A DNA stretch of 64,000 nt, from positions 888,059 through 952,058 of the forward strand of contig NZ_DDHJ01000004.1 in NCBI RefSeq assembly GCF_002338065.1. The letters run 5' to 3'. The position numbers were made by a program, and so were the translations under genes. This stretch comes from Pseudomonas sp. UBA1879. Lineage in GTDB: Bacteria; Pseudomonadota; Gammaproteobacteria; Pseudomonadales; Pseudomonadaceae. Shown piece after piece: positions 42,980 to 52,093 of this stretch. Within the stretch, counting starts at the first letter, position 1, and each line of letters starts with the position of its first letter. The notes below the pieces were generated by a model. It ran no database searches, was not told the origin of the DNA, and saw nothing but the letters and a program-made list of their open reading frames with translations.

Positions 42980-44131
42980 TCAGAGCAAGTAATGCCGAAG
43001 CTCGCGTGCGATCAACAAGCGCTGAATTTCGCTGGAGCCTTCGTAGATCTGGGTGATACGCGCGTCCCGGTAATATTTTTCCACGGGGTAGTCTTCGAGA
43101 TAGCCATAACCGCCGTGGATCTGAACCGCCTTGGAGCAGACCCACTCGGCCATCTCCGAGGCGAACAGCTTGGCCTGGGAGGCTTCCGACAGACAGGGCT
43201 TGCCCGCCGTGCGCAAGCGTGCGGCGTGCAGCACCATCAGCCGTGAAGCGTTGATGCGGGTGTGCATGTCGGCGAGCAGGTTGGCGACGCTTTGGTGTTC
43301 GATGATGGGCTTGTCGAACTGCACCCGCTCACGGGCATAGGCCAGTGCCGCGTCGAACGCCGCACGGGCAATGCCCAGCGCCTGCGCCGCAATGCCGATG
43401 CGCCCGCCCTCGAGGTTGGAGAGGGCGATCGCCAGCCCTTTGCCGCGTTCGCCCAGCAGGTTGGCTTCGGGAATCCGGCAGTCGCTCAAGGTCACGGCGC
43501 AGGTGTCCGAAGCCTTGATGCCCATCTTGTGCTCCATGCGATCGACGGTGTAACCGGGGTTGTCGGTGGGCACCAGAAACGCCGACAAACCTTTCTTGCC
43601 TAACTCGGGATCGGTGACGGCAAAGACAATCGCCAGTTGCGCGCGCTTGCCGTTGCTGACGAACTGTTTGGCGCCGTTGAGCACCCATTCGCCGTTTTTC
43701 AGTTCCGCGCGAGTCCGCAGGTTGTGGGCTTCGGAACCGGCCTGGGGCTCGGTCAGGCAGAAACAGCCAATGGCCTTGCCGCTGGCCAGCGCCTCCAGCC
43801 ACTGTTTTTTCTGCGCCTCGGTGCCGTAATTCAACACCGGGCCGCAGCCCACCGAACTGTGCACGCTCATCAGGGTGCCGGTGGCGGCGTCGCCTGCTGA
43901 AATTTCTTCGACCGCCAGCGCATAGGCCACGTAATCGATGTAGGTGCCGCCCCATTCCTCGGGGACGATCATGCCCAGCAGGCCCAGTTCGCCGAGCTTG
44001 CCTACCAGCGCGTCGTCGATCCAGCCGGCTTTTTCCCAGGCCTGCGCATGGGGCGCGATTTCATTGCGAGCGAATTCCCGCGCCATGTCGCGGATCATGA
44101 TCTGTTCTTCGGTCAGTTCAAGGTCTTGCAT
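42980..44131 (-). CDS. Acyl-CoA dehydrogenase (probably branched/short-chain, valine or isoleucine catabolism)
   Basis: FAD flavoenzyme of 383 aa, normal for the family. The CFCLTEPQAGSEAHNLRTRA motif contacts FAD and substrate. The C-terminal signature QIHGGYGYLEDYPVEKYYRDARITQIYEGSSEIQ carries the catalytic glutamate (YEGSSE). The HIBCH-type hydrolase gene lies 3 bases upstream on the same strand; the pair suggests isobutyryl-CoA or 2-methylbutyryl-CoA oxidation. It converges with the second giant gene. Confidence 0.88.
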   Translation of the reverse strand: MQDLELTEEQIMIRDMAREFARNEIAPHAQAWEKAGWIDDALVGKLGELGLLGMIVPEEWGGTYIDYVAYALAVEEISAGDAATGTLMSVHSSVGCGPVLNYGTEAQKKQWLEALASGKAIGCFCLTEPQAGSEAHNLRTRAELKNGEWVLNGAKQFVSNGKRAQLAIVFAVTDPELGKKGLSAFLVPTDNPGYTVDRMEHKMGIKASDTCAVTLSDCRIPEANLLGERGKGLAIALSNLEGGRIGIAAQALGIARAAFDAALAYARERVQFDKPIIEHQSVANLLADMHTRINASRLMVLHAARLRTAGKPCLSEASQAKLFASEMAEWVCSKAVQIHGGYGYLEDYPVEKYYRDARITQIYEGSSEIQRLLIARELRHYLL

Positions 44132-44134
44132 AGG

Positions 44135-45232
44135 TCAGGCCTCATGACCGCTGAAAAAACTCGCCACGTGTTCGGCATCCAGTGCCTCGACGGTCGACGG
44201 GTTCCAGTGCGGTTTCTTGTCTTTGTCTACGATCAAGGCGCGCACGCCTTCGATCAGGTCTCCCCGCTCGAACCACTGACGGTCCAGATGCAACTCCAGA
44301 TCGAAGCAGGCCTCCAGCGGCAGATGCCGGCCCCGGCGCAGCAGCTCCAGGGTCACGGCCATCGCCAGTGGCGAACGGGTTTTCATCAGGTGAGCGGTGT
44401 CGACGGCCCAGCTGTGGGTGTCGATCACGGTCACTTCCAACAGTTGCTGAATGATGCTCGGAATGTCCGGCAGGGCAAAGAAGTGGTCGATGGCCGGGCG
44501 CAGTGTTTGCAGCGGCGGCTCGGGCAGTTGCTGCACGGCGAGCTTCGCCAGCGCACCTTGCAGATCCTTGAGCGGCGTGAGGGTCCATTTCAGCGTGTCC
44601 AGCTGACGGTCGAAGTCCGCCAGCCGTGCGCTTTGCAGATACCAGTCGGCAAGGCCGCAATACAGTGCATCGGCCGCCTGAATCTGCACCCCCGTGACGC
44701 CGAGATAGACGCCCAGTTCCCCCGGCACCCTTGAGAGAAAATAACTGCCGCCGACGTCCGGGAAATAGCCGATGGCAACTTCCGGCATCGCCAGGCGGCT
44801 ACGCTCGGTGACGACCCGCAGGTCCACCCCTTGGGCCAATCCCATACCGCCGCCCAGCACGAAGCCGTCCATCAAGGCGATAACCGGTTTGCGGTAGTGA
44901 TGCAGGGTGAGGTCCAGCGCGTACTCTTCGACGAAGAACGCCTGGTGGTCGGTCCGATTCTGTATATAGCTGTCGTACAGCGAACGGATATCGCCCCCTG
45001 CGCAGAAGGCTTTTTCCCCGGCACCACGCAGGACGACCGCGTACACCTTGTCATCCTTCGCCCAGGCGTCGAGCTGCTGTTGCAGGTGCCGGACCATTTT
45101 CAGGTCAATGGCATTCAACCCTTGCGGACGATTAAGGGTGATGTGACCGATGTGATTGCGGACTTCGGACAGAACGGTGTCGCAGGCGGGTTCCCGCTCT
45201 GAAGACGTGGCCGATACTACCTGTGCCGTCAT
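44135..45232 (-). CDS. Enoyl-CoA hydratase/isomerase family protein, probable 3-hydroxyisobutyryl-CoA hydrolase
   Basis: 365 aa, the longer crotonase subfamily to which HIBCH (valine degradation) belongs, rather than the roughly 260 aa enoyl-CoA hydratases. Landmarks are NRPQGLNAIDLKMV, KAFCAGGDIRSLYD, the oxyanion-hole region GFVLGGGMGLAQG, and AMPEVAIGYFPDVGGSYFLSR with the catalytic glutamate. It would release 3-hydroxyisobutyrate from its CoA ester. It is first of a two-gene operon with the acyl-CoA dehydrogenase. Confidence 0.85.
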   Translation of the reverse strand: MTAQVVSATSSEREPACDTVLSEVRNHIGHITLNRPQGLNAIDLKMVRHLQQQLDAWAKDDKVYAVVLRGAGEKAFCAGGDIRSLYDSYIQNRTDHQAFFVEEYALDLTLHHYRKPVIALMDGFVLGGGMGLAQGVDLRVVTERSRLAMPEVAIGYFPDVGGSYFLSRVPGELGVYLGVTGVQIQAADALYCGLADWYLQSARLADFDRQLDTLKWTLTPLKDLQGALAKLAVQQLPEPPLQTLRPAIDHFFALPDIPSIIQQLLEVTVIDTHSWAVDTAHLMKTRSPLAMAVTLELLRRGRHLPLEACFDLELHLDRQWFERGDLIEGVRALIVDKDKKPHWNPSTVEALDAEHVASFFSGHEA

Positions 45233-45500
45233 TGCTGACTCCCTGAGGTTCTTGTTCTTCTTGATCGTTCAGGCGGCCAGACCGCGGCCGCGCTCCGTGA
45301 AAATCATCCGGGATGCTAACAGCCACATTTTGTAATTGAAATGGAGAATCGAGGAATGGACCGGGTCAGGGGCGAGGAGGGGAGTGCAAGGCCAGCCTTC
45401 GCTGGCCTCGCGCTGGCGGGGCTGTTGTGTGTGCAGTCGACGCGAGCCGGCACATGTTAGGCCGCTGACAAACCGGGTGTGTCAGGTGGCTCATGTGCGA
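45233..45500. other. Intergenic region with a divergent repeat-like segment; no gene seen
   Basis: Contains the upstream region of the hydrolase operon and a short inverted segment (GGCCAGCCTTCGCTGGCC around 45391-45408). No credible coding frame. Repeat modules follow to 45847. Confidence 0.45.
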
Positions 45501-45501
45501 C

Positions 45502-45548
45502 CTGAAACACCGCTTCGCGGCCGTCGTTCCTCCGGCGGCTCCTACAGG
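45502..45548 (-). repeat. REP-like module, inverted orientation
   Basis: Read on the minus strand it runs CCTGTAGGAGCCGCCGGAGG then AACGACGGCCGCGAAGCGG, matching the first half of the two 88-bp modules downstream but in the opposite orientation. Confidence 0.7.
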
Positions 45549-45642
45549 ATTCGCGGCGTGCCGAGATCCGCGTATTCGATCGGATGATGGGGTCGCGTAC
45601 GATGCGATTTGACGCGCTCCCACAACGCTCGTTCGACACAAC

Positions 45643-45730
45643 CCTGTAGGAGACGCCGGAGGAACGACGGCAGCGACAGCGGTGTGTCAGTCATTCAACA
45701 CGCAACTGACACGCTGCCGTCGCCAGCAAG
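45643..45730 (+). repeat. 88-bp direct repeat, copy 1
   Basis: Starts CCTGTAGGAGACGCCGGAGG. An internal inverted repeat pairs ACGGCAGCG with CGCTGCCGT and TGTCAGT with ACTGACA, so the module can fold into a long hairpin. Copy 2 starts 117 bases downstream and is about 90% identical. Confidence 0.85.
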
Positions 45731-45759
45731 GAGACGCACCGCCCGCGTCTATCCCCGAT

Positions 45760-45847
45760 CCTGTAGGAGACGCCGGAGCAACGACGGCAGCGACAGCGGT
45801 GTCTCAGTCATTCATCACCTAACTGACTCACTGCCGTCGGCAGCAGG
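45760..45847 (+). repeat. 88-bp direct repeat, copy 2
   Basis: Starts CCTGTAGGAGACGCCGGAGC; aligns with copy 1 along its whole length with about eight differences, mostly in the loop. It ends 36 bases from the egtB-egtD stop codon, so it also lies in the 3' region of that transcript. Confidence 0.85.
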
Positions 45848-45882
45848 GTGAAGCGCGATCTAGCGGCGCTTGGTTGTGGCGA

Positions 45883-48027
45883 TCAAGCTTGCAGACGAAA
45901 CAGCGCCACTTCGGGTGCATCGCTGATCCAGTGTTGACTCACCGACCACCCCGCTTGTGCGGCCAAGTCGGTGAACGATTCAACGGTGAATTTGTGCGAG
46001 TTTTCCGTGTGCAGCCGCTCGCCTGCAGCGAAGTGAAAACGGTGACCTGCTACCGTCACTACTTGCTCGACCTGGCTCACCAAGTGCATTTCCATGCGCG
46101 CTTTTTCTTCGTTCCAGACAGCCAGATGCCTGAACGCCTCGACGTCGAAATTACCGCCCAGCTCGCGGTTGATACGGGTCAGCAGATTCTGATTGAAGCG
46201 CGCGGTCACGCCTTGCGCGTCGTCGTAAGCGGCGATCAGCGTGTCAACGTCCTTGACCATGTCCACGCCCACGATGAATTGCGCGTGGTCGCCCAATACC
46301 TGATGGACGCCGCGCAGAAAATCCACTGCTTCGTCATGGGTGAAATTGCCAATCGTCGAGCCCGGAAAGAAGCCCACCCGGGTCAGGCCGTCGACTTCCT
46401 CGGGCAGCGTCAGCACGCGGGTGAAGTCGTCGACCTGCGGCGCTACCACCAGATTGGGGTAGCTCTGCCGAAGGGCTTTCGCCGCTTTTTTCAATGCCGT
46501 GGCGCTGATGTCGATGGGCACATACGCTGCCACATGAGGCGCAGCATCCAGCACCAACCGGGTCTTTTCGCTGGCGCCGCTGCCGAATTCCACCAGCGCG
46601 GCCCCGTTCGGAATCGATGCCGCGATATCGCCAGCGATGCCCTTCAACAGCCCGGTCTCAGCGTTGGTAGGGTAGTACTCATCAGTCGCGCAAATGGCCT
46701 CGAACAGCTCGGAACCCTTCGCGTCGTAGAAATACTTCGGCGACAGGGATTTGTGTTCGGCCGACAGTCCCCCAATCACGTCACGGGCAAATTCGCTGTC
46801 CTGAGGATTCACCACGCCTGGCTGGCGACTGTCCCGTGCCAGACGCAGACCGGTGATCACCCAGCGTTTGTCAGTGGGGAAAAAGTTGCGGTAGGTCAGG
46901 CGGGAATGATCGGGGGAGGTGACGCTCGCGCCGCCGCGCAGGACCATCTGATTGACCATGAATTTGCCGTTGTACTCGCCCACGGCACCGACTGACGGCT
47001 TGAAGCCGGGATAGGCGCTGTACGCACTCTGGGTCCACTGCCAAGCCACGTCATCGACCTGCTCAAGCAAGCCGGCGCGGGCGGCCGCTTCCCATTCCGC
47101 TTCGGTGGGCAAGCGCGCGTCAGCCCACATGGCGAACGCTGCGGCTTCGTAATAACTGATGTGCGTGACCGGCGCGTTCGGATCGATGTCTTCCAGGCCG
47201 CGCAGGCTCATGCGTTTCCAACCGTTGTCGTCATGCTGCCAATAGAACGGTGCGGTCCAGCCCTGCTCCTGAATCAGCGTCCAGCCTTCGGACAGCCACA
47301 GCGCAGCGGTCTGGTAGCCGCCATCGGCCATGAAGCTCATCCATTCGCCGTTGGTGACCAGCCGATCGCTGATTTCGAACGACTGCAAATAGGTGGTATG
47401 ACGCGGGCCTTCGTTGTCGAACGCAAAGCCTTCTCCGCTGTGACCGATCTGCGTCAGCCCCGCGCTCAACGGCTTGAACTGACCTCGACGGCCCGCAGCG
47501 TCTTTAGGCCAGCTCGGATCATAGGCAGGTTTCAGCGATGACAGGCTGAACAAGTGCAGGATGTCGATCAGCAACAACTCCTGATGCTGTTCTTCATGGG
47601 CCAGCCCCAGTTCGATCAGACTCGACAGCTCATCAGACAGACCGCCCATCAACAGCGCCGACATATGTTTATCGACGTATTTACGGTAGGCCTTGACCTG
47701 GTCCACGCCCGGCCGGGTCATCAGCCCCCGCTGCGGACGAGGATGACGCGGCCCGACAGCTTCGTAATACGAGTTGAAGAGGTAACCAAAGGCCGGATCG
47801 AATGGGGTGTAGTCGGCGACATTCGGAATCAGCAGGAAGGTCTCGAAGAACCAGGTGGTGTGCGCCATGTGCCACTTCGCTGGACTGGCGTCGGGCATCG
47901 ACTGCACCACCATGTCTTCGGGGCCGAGCGGTGCGACCAACTGTTCGGTGCGACCACGAACGCTCTGATAGCGCTTGCACAACGGGTCCGTGGTGGGGGT
48001 TTCGCGTAGCTGGCGTGAGTGCCGCAT
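45883..48027 (-). CDS. egtB-egtD: Fused EgtB-EgtD ergothioneine biosynthesis protein
   Basis: 714 aa with two enzymes in one chain. Residues 1 to about 405 are EgtB, the non-haem iron hercynine sulfoxide synthase. It has a DinB-like part with candidate iron ligands H56 (WHMAHTTWFFE), H144 and H148 (HEEQHQE), then an FGE-sulfatase fold (LPTEAEWEAAARAG, LRGGASVTSPDHSRLTYRNFF). Residues about 411-714 are EgtD, the histidine N-alpha-trimethyltransferase: KSLSPKYFYDAKGSELFEAI, the SAM site VEFGSGASEKTR, and GFFPGSTIGNF. The linker is only a few residues. The ATG at 48027 has GGAGAG 7-8 bases upstream. The C-terminal domain excludes OvoA. No egtC/egtE is seen nearby. Confidence 0.9.
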   Translation of the reverse strand: MRHSRQLRETPTTDPLCKRYQSVRGRTEQLVAPLGPEDMVVQSMPDASPAKWHMAHTTWFFETFLLIPNVADYTPFDPAFGYLFNSYYEAVGPRHPRPQRGLMTRPGVDQVKAYRKYVDKHMSALLMGGLSDELSSLIELGLAHEEQHQELLLIDILHLFSLSSLKPAYDPSWPKDAAGRRGQFKPLSAGLTQIGHSGEGFAFDNEGPRHTTYLQSFEISDRLVTNGEWMSFMADGGYQTAALWLSEGWTLIQEQGWTAPFYWQHDDNGWKRMSLRGLEDIDPNAPVTHISYYEAAAFAMWADARLPTEAEWEAAARAGLLEQVDDVAWQWTQSAYSAYPGFKPSVGAVGEYNGKFMVNQMVLRGGASVTSPDHSRLTYRNFFPTDKRWVITGLRLARDSRQPGVVNPQDSEFARDVIGGLSAEHKSLSPKYFYDAKGSELFEAICATDEYYPTNAETGLLKGIAGDIAASIPNGAALVEFGSGASEKTRLVLDAAPHVAAYVPIDISATALKKAAKALRQSYPNLVVAPQVDDFTRVLTLPEEVDGLTRVGFFPGSTIGNFTHDEAVDFLRGVHQVLGDHAQFIVGVDMVKDVDTLIAAYDDAQGVTARFNQNLLTRINRELGGNFDVEAFRHLAVWNEEKARMEMHLVSQVEQVVTVAGHRFHFAAGERLHTENSHKFTVESFTDLAAQAGWSVSQHWISDAPEVALFRLQA

Positions 48028-48083
48028 CGGTTTCTCTCCGGGTATCGTGTAGCGCAAGCGCTTCGAGCAGAGTGGCGTCGGTT

Positions 48084-48440
48084 TCAGTGAATGTCGAAGG
48101 TCACCTTGTCGGGGTAAAACGCGACATGGCCCTCGATTTCCTTGACCGCTGGGTAGGCCTCTTCATAAGTCCAAACGGCGTTCTCCGCGATGCTGCCATT
48201 GGCGCTGAGGCTGAAATAGTTGGCATCCCCCTTATAGGGGCAATGGGTTCGATGTTCGGTTCTAACGTAATGTTCAATCGAAATATCCGAGCGGGGGACA
48301 TAAATGACTGGCGGATAGCTCGCTTCTTTCAACGCCAGCGCCTTGTCAGTGTGCGCGACGCGGACGCCGTTGAACTGAACCGAAACCTTGCCTTGGACCG
48401 GAGTGATGGCGATGGGGTGATCGGGACCGGGGATTTTCAT
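48084..48440 (-). CDS. DUF427 domain protein
   Basis: 118 aa, a complete DUF427 domain with the typical RSDISIEHYVRTEHRTHCPYKGDANYFSL stretch and the TYEEAYPAVKEIEGHVAFYPDKV ending. It starts MKIPGPDHPI. Cytosolic, no catalytic residues assigned. It lies 56 bases upstream of egtB-egtD on the same strand, so the two are probably co-transcribed, but a role in thiol metabolism is only a guess from context. Confidence 0.85.
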   Translation of the reverse strand: MKIPGPDHPIAITPVQGKVSVQFNGVRVAHTDKALALKEASYPPVIYVPRSDISIEHYVRTEHRTHCPYKGDANYFSLSANGSIAENAVWTYEEAYPAVKEIEGHVAFYPDKVTFDIH

Positions 48441-48800
48441 GGTAGTGACACCTGTCAGGCGGTTGGAGGGGAGGGTGAGTGTTCAGCGTCATACGGCAGG
48501 CGCCGAGGAAGATGGGGAGTGTAATAGCATAAGTTTGTGGCTATCGCCTGCTTGTCGGCTTCCGAAGTGCCGCTGGGTGCTGGCAGGCGATGCCCCATGC
48601 CTCAATCAACGTGTATCCGCTGCATACCGTCTATCCTGCCGCCCCCCGGCGTATCCCGAGGCCCTTGACTAGACTCCCTCTGCGACTTACGCCAGCCGAG
48701 ACCCAATGACCTGAACACCGAATCGTCACCGGATCCGTCGTGGGCGTGAGTAATATCGTTCTGCCCACGGTCACAGGACTGCATCTATCAGGTCTGCTCG
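48441..48800. other. Intergenic region between divergent DUF427 and MFS genes; no gene seen
   Basis: 360 bases holding both promoters. TTGACT at 48664-48669 is a plausible -35 for the exporter operon but has no good -10 at the right distance. The imperfect palindromic stretch CGTGGGCGTGAGTAATATCGTTCTGCCCACG (48738-48768) could be an operator. No adjacent regulator gene of the TetR or MarR type is present. Confidence 0.45.
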
Positions 48801-50480
48801 ATGAACGACAAGTACACCCCCCACAACTGGGCACCCCATGAGCGGCCGACGATACCGGGCTCACCGTCCACGCCGCTGCATTCGACGCCCAAGCGTTGGG
48901 CGTACGCCATCGTGGGCGTGATCGTCGCGCTGACCGGTGGGCTGGGAAATGCGCTGGTTGTCGCCAATCTGCAATACCTGCAAGGCGCGTTGGGGGCGAC
49001 GCAGGCGGAAATTGCCTGGCTGCCCGCTGCGTACGTGATGACCAACGTGTCAATGAACCTGCTGCTGGTCAAATTTCGTCAACAGTTCGGCCTGCGAGCG
49101 TTCACCGAAGTGTTTCTGGTGCTGTATGCGCTGGTAACCTTCGCCCACCTGTTCGTCAACGACATCGAATCCGCCGTGGCGGTGCGCGCCGCACACGGCA
49201 TGGTCGGCGCGGCGCTCAGTTCGTTGGGGCTGTATTACATGATTCAGGCCTTCCCGCAGAAATGGCGGATGAAGGCGCTGGTGCTGGGCCTTGGCACGGC
49301 GCAGTTGGCGACCCCGCTGGCGCGTCTGGTCTCCGAAGACCTGCTGCAAATTGCCGAATGGCGCGGACTTTACCTGTTTGAGCTGGGGATGTGTTTGTTG
49401 GCCCTGGGGTGCGTGCTGATCCTCAAGCTGCCGCCGGGAGACCGCTTCAAAACCTTTGAAAAGCTTGATTTCCTCACCTTCGCCTTGCTCGCCTCCGGGT
49501 TTGCCGCGCTGTGTGCGGCGTTGTCACTGGGGCGCATCGAGTGGTGGCTGGAGGAACCTTGGATCGGCCTGGCGCTGGCGTTTTCCATCGCGTCCATCAT
49601 GGCGGGGCTGTGCATCGAACATAACCGTACCCGACCGTTGCTGATCACCCGCTGGCTGGGCAGCGGGCGGATGATCCGCTTTGCACTGGGTGTGCTGCTG
49701 ACGCGCATTGTGCTGTCGGAACAGTCCACCGGTGCCGTGGGTTTTCTGCAAGGCATGAACCAGGGCACCGAGCAGTTGCACACGCTGTACCTGTTCATGT
49801 TGCTCGGGAGTATTGCCGGGCTGCTGGTCAGCGCCCTGACCATCAACCCGCAACACCTGTTCAAGCCGCTGATCATTTCGCTAGCGCTGATGGCCGTTGG
49901 CTCGACGCTGGACAGCTTTTCCACCAGCCTGACCCGTGGCCCGCAGATGTATTTCAGTCAATTTCTGCTGGCCTTCGGCGGCACGTTCTTCCTCGGCCCG
50001 ACCCTCGTGCTGGGGATCAGCGGGGTGATCAGCAACCCGCGCAACATGGTCAGTTTCTCGGTGATGTTCGGGATCTGCCAGAACGTCGGCAGCCTTATCG
50101 GCTCAGCGTTGCTGGGCACGTTCCAGGTGTGGCGGGAAAAATTCCATTCCGCGCACATCGTCGAGCACGTCACGCTGCTCAATCCCCAGGTTCAATCGCG
50201 CCTGCAAAGCTCCACCGGCGCCTATCTGTCTGCGATCGCCGACCCCTCGGCGCGCACCAATCAAGGCATTCGCGCGCTGGCCACGGCGGCCACGCGGGAA
50301 GCGAACACCCTGGCCTATAACGACGTGTTCATGCTGATTGCCTTGATCGCCGTGCTCACCGCGATCTGGATCACCGCCCGGGCGACCTGGCTGTGGATCA
50401 CCACCGAACCTGTCGCACCCTTTGCACCCACGCAAACCTCGGTCACTTCCGTCCCTTCTTCCGGCGCCCAACCTTCATGA
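48801..50480 (+). CDS. MFS transporter, DHA2 (EmrB/QacA-like) family
   Basis: Proton-driven inner-membrane exporter of 559 aa with about 14 hydrophobic helices and a hydrophilic N-terminus of about 33 residues. The first helix starts at YAIVGVIVALTGGLGNALVV, and the motif A-like loop is replaced by NDIESAVAVRAAHGMVGAAL. Family members export drugs or small acidic metabolites. The ATG follows a weak ribosome-binding site. The adaptor gene overlaps by four bases (ATGA), forming an EmrAB-like tripartite pump missing only the outer-membrane channel, which would be supplied elsewhere. Substrate unknown. Confidence 0.85.
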   Translation: MNDKYTPHNWAPHERPTIPGSPSTPLHSTPKRWAYAIVGVIVALTGGLGNALVVANLQYLQGALGATQAEIAWLPAAYVMTNVSMNLLLVKFRQQFGLRAFTEVFLVLYALVTFAHLFVNDIESAVAVRAAHGMVGAALSSLGLYYMIQAFPQKWRMKALVLGLGTAQLATPLARLVSEDLLQIAEWRGLYLFELGMCLLALGCVLILKLPPGDRFKTFEKLDFLTFALLASGFAALCAALSLGRIEWWLEEPWIGLALAFSIASIMAGLCIEHNRTRPLLITRWLGSGRMIRFALGVLLTRIVLSEQSTGAVGFLQGMNQGTEQLHTLYLFMLLGSIAGLLVSALTINPQHLFKPLIISLALMAVGSTLDSFSTSLTRGPQMYFSQFLLAFGGTFFLGPTLVLGISGVISNPRNMVSFSVMFGICQNVGSLIGSALLGTFQVWREKFHSAHIVEHVTLLNPQVQSRLQSSTGAYLSAIADPSARTNQGIRALATAATREANTLAYNDVFMLIALIAVLTAIWITARATWLWITTEPVAPFAPTQTSVTSVPSSGAQPS

Positions 50481-51661
50481 CAGAACCCGAAAAGCCTTCC
50501 GCCAACGCACCTTCACCCCAAGCCACGAGTCCTGCGCCGGCGCCTGCGGTGATGCCCGCGACCAGCCAACCGCGCTCGGCACGAATTCGTCTGGTGTCGT
50601 CGATCCTGTTCGGCGGCATCGCACTGGCCGGCTTCCTGATCGTGCTGTACGCCTGGCAGTTGCCGCCATTCAGCAGCCCCATCGAAAGCACTGAAAACGC
50701 TCAGGTGCGGGGGCAGACGACGATCATCGGCCCGCAATTGAGTGGCTACGTGTACGAAGTGCCGGTGCAGGATTTTCAGTGGGTGAAGGCGGGTGACCTG
50801 CTGGTGCGTATCGACGACCGCATCTACCAACAGCATCTCGACCAGAGCCTGGCTCAGCTGGGCATTCAGCGGGCGTCGCTGGCCAACAATCTGCAACAGC
50901 GTCGCAGCGCCGAAGCGACCATCCTGCAACGTCAGGCCGCGGTGGCCAATGCCCAGGCGCAAAGCGAAAAGGCCGCGGCCGACCTGCGCCGTAATTCGGC
51001 GCTGGTCGGTGACGGCTCGGTGTCGAAAAGCGAACTGGACGTGACCCGCGCAGCGGATGCCCAGGCCCGCGCGGCATTGGCCGAAGCCAAGGCCTCGCTG
51101 GAGATCTCGCGGCAGGACCTGCAAACCGTGATCGTCAACCGGGGCTCGCCGGAGGCGTCGGTGAAGAACGCTGAAGCGGCCATCGAACTGGCGCGGATCG
51201 ACCTGAGCAATACCCGCATCACCGCGCCCCGTGACGGGCAACTGGGCCAGATCGGCACCCGACTCGGCGCTTACGTGAATGCCGGGGCTCAGCTCATGGC
51301 GCTGGTGCCGCGCCCGCGCTGGATCATCGCCAACATGAAAGAAACCCAGATGGCCAACGTACGCTTGGGGCAGCCGGTGAGCTTCACCGTCGACGCCCTG
51401 GAAAACCGCAAGATGCGCGGGCGGGTGCAGCGCATCTCTCCGGCGGCAGGCTCGGAATTCAGCCTGCTGCCGGCGGACAACGCGACCGGCAACTTCGTGA
51501 AGATCGCCCAGCGCATTCCGGTGCGCATCACCGTGGACGATGATCAGGAGGCTGTCGAGCGCCTGCGGCCGGGCATGTCTGTGGTCGTCAGTATCGACAC
51601 CAGCCAGGACGGTCCCGTCCCGCCAGACCCGGTGGACGGGACGGTGGATCAGAGCAAGTGA
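50477..51661 (+). CDS. HlyD/EmrA-family membrane fusion protein
   Basis: 394 aa periplasmic adaptor. A Pro/Ala-rich cytosolic head (residues 1-36) is followed by a transmembrane helix at about 41-61 (SSILFGGIALAGFLIVLYAW). The lipoyl half-motif GPQLSGYVYEVPVQDFQWVKAGDLLVRID comes next. A coiled-coil hairpin spans roughly 115-240, and the second lipoyl half and beta-barrel (TAPRDGQLGQIGTRLGAYVNAG) complete it. The ATG overlaps the transporter stop. It would link the MFS pump to an outer-membrane factor. Confidence 0.9.
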   Translation: MTEPEKPSANAPSPQATSPAPAPAVMPATSQPRSARIRLVSSILFGGIALAGFLIVLYAWQLPPFSSPIESTENAQVRGQTTIIGPQLSGYVYEVPVQDFQWVKAGDLLVRIDDRIYQQHLDQSLAQLGIQRASLANNLQQRRSAEATILQRQAAVANAQAQSEKAAADLRRNSALVGDGSVSKSELDVTRAADAQARAALAEAKASLEISRQDLQTVIVNRGSPEASVKNAEAAIELARIDLSNTRITAPRDGQLGQIGTRLGAYVNAGAQLMALVPRPRWIIANMKETQMANVRLGQPVSFTVDALENRKMRGRVQRISPAAGSEFSLLPADNATGNFVKIAQRIPVRITVDDDQEAVERLRPGMSVVVSIDTSQDGPVPPDPVDGTVDQSK

Positions 51662-51916
51662 TATTCGCTGACGTAGCGACGGCCGGCCGACCGGCCCATC
51701 GGGGCAGCATGCGCGCTTGAGCAAAACGTCTACAGACCGGTCTGCGCCCGGCGACGCTTACAGGCTGACGGCTGAAACACGCTCATTTAATCACTCAGGG
51801 GTTACAAGGCATCGGCTATTGCAACTAATGCAACTAAGGCTTGGGGTGTTTCATTCGTTTTAACCACATACGTTGGCGTAGAGGCTTCAGTTTTTTGTTT
51901 AAGGCACCGGCCATAG

Positions 51917-51936
51917 GTTGTCGGACTTACGACAAC
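51917..51936. promoter_or_regulatory. Inverted repeat, candidate operator
   Basis: Perfect 7-bp arms GTTGTCG and CGACAAC around GACTTA, in the AT-rich leader. Half-sites one helical turn apart (13 bp centre to centre) fit a dimeric regulator. No regulator is assigned. Confidence 0.4.
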
Positions 51937-52093
51937 AGCTGTAATACCGGTCATCAAAATTCTGGCGCTTTCTTCAAATGCTTTCGTTTGAAGTCATTCA
52001 ATCGAGTGAAGCGGTTTATATTTAAATAGGTTTGATTTTTAATAATTTAGAATCTTATTTTTATAATTATTCGTGATAAGCAATCCATCAAAA

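Noticed and set aside
45502..45847. CRISPR array
   Set aside because: The direct repeats are 88 bp, only two copies, with internal dyad symmetry and no spacers of uniform size; no cas genes nearby.
45883..48027. Ovothiol synthase OvoA
   Set aside because: OvoA also has an EgtB-like part with a C-terminal methyltransferase, but here the C-terminal domain is EgtD-type (KYFYDAKGSELFE, FGSGASEKTR, FFPGSTIGNF).
48439..48672. Small plus-strand frame between the DUF427 and MFS genes
   Set aside because: No ribosome-binding site, no recognisable features, and partly opposite DUF427; treated as non-coding.
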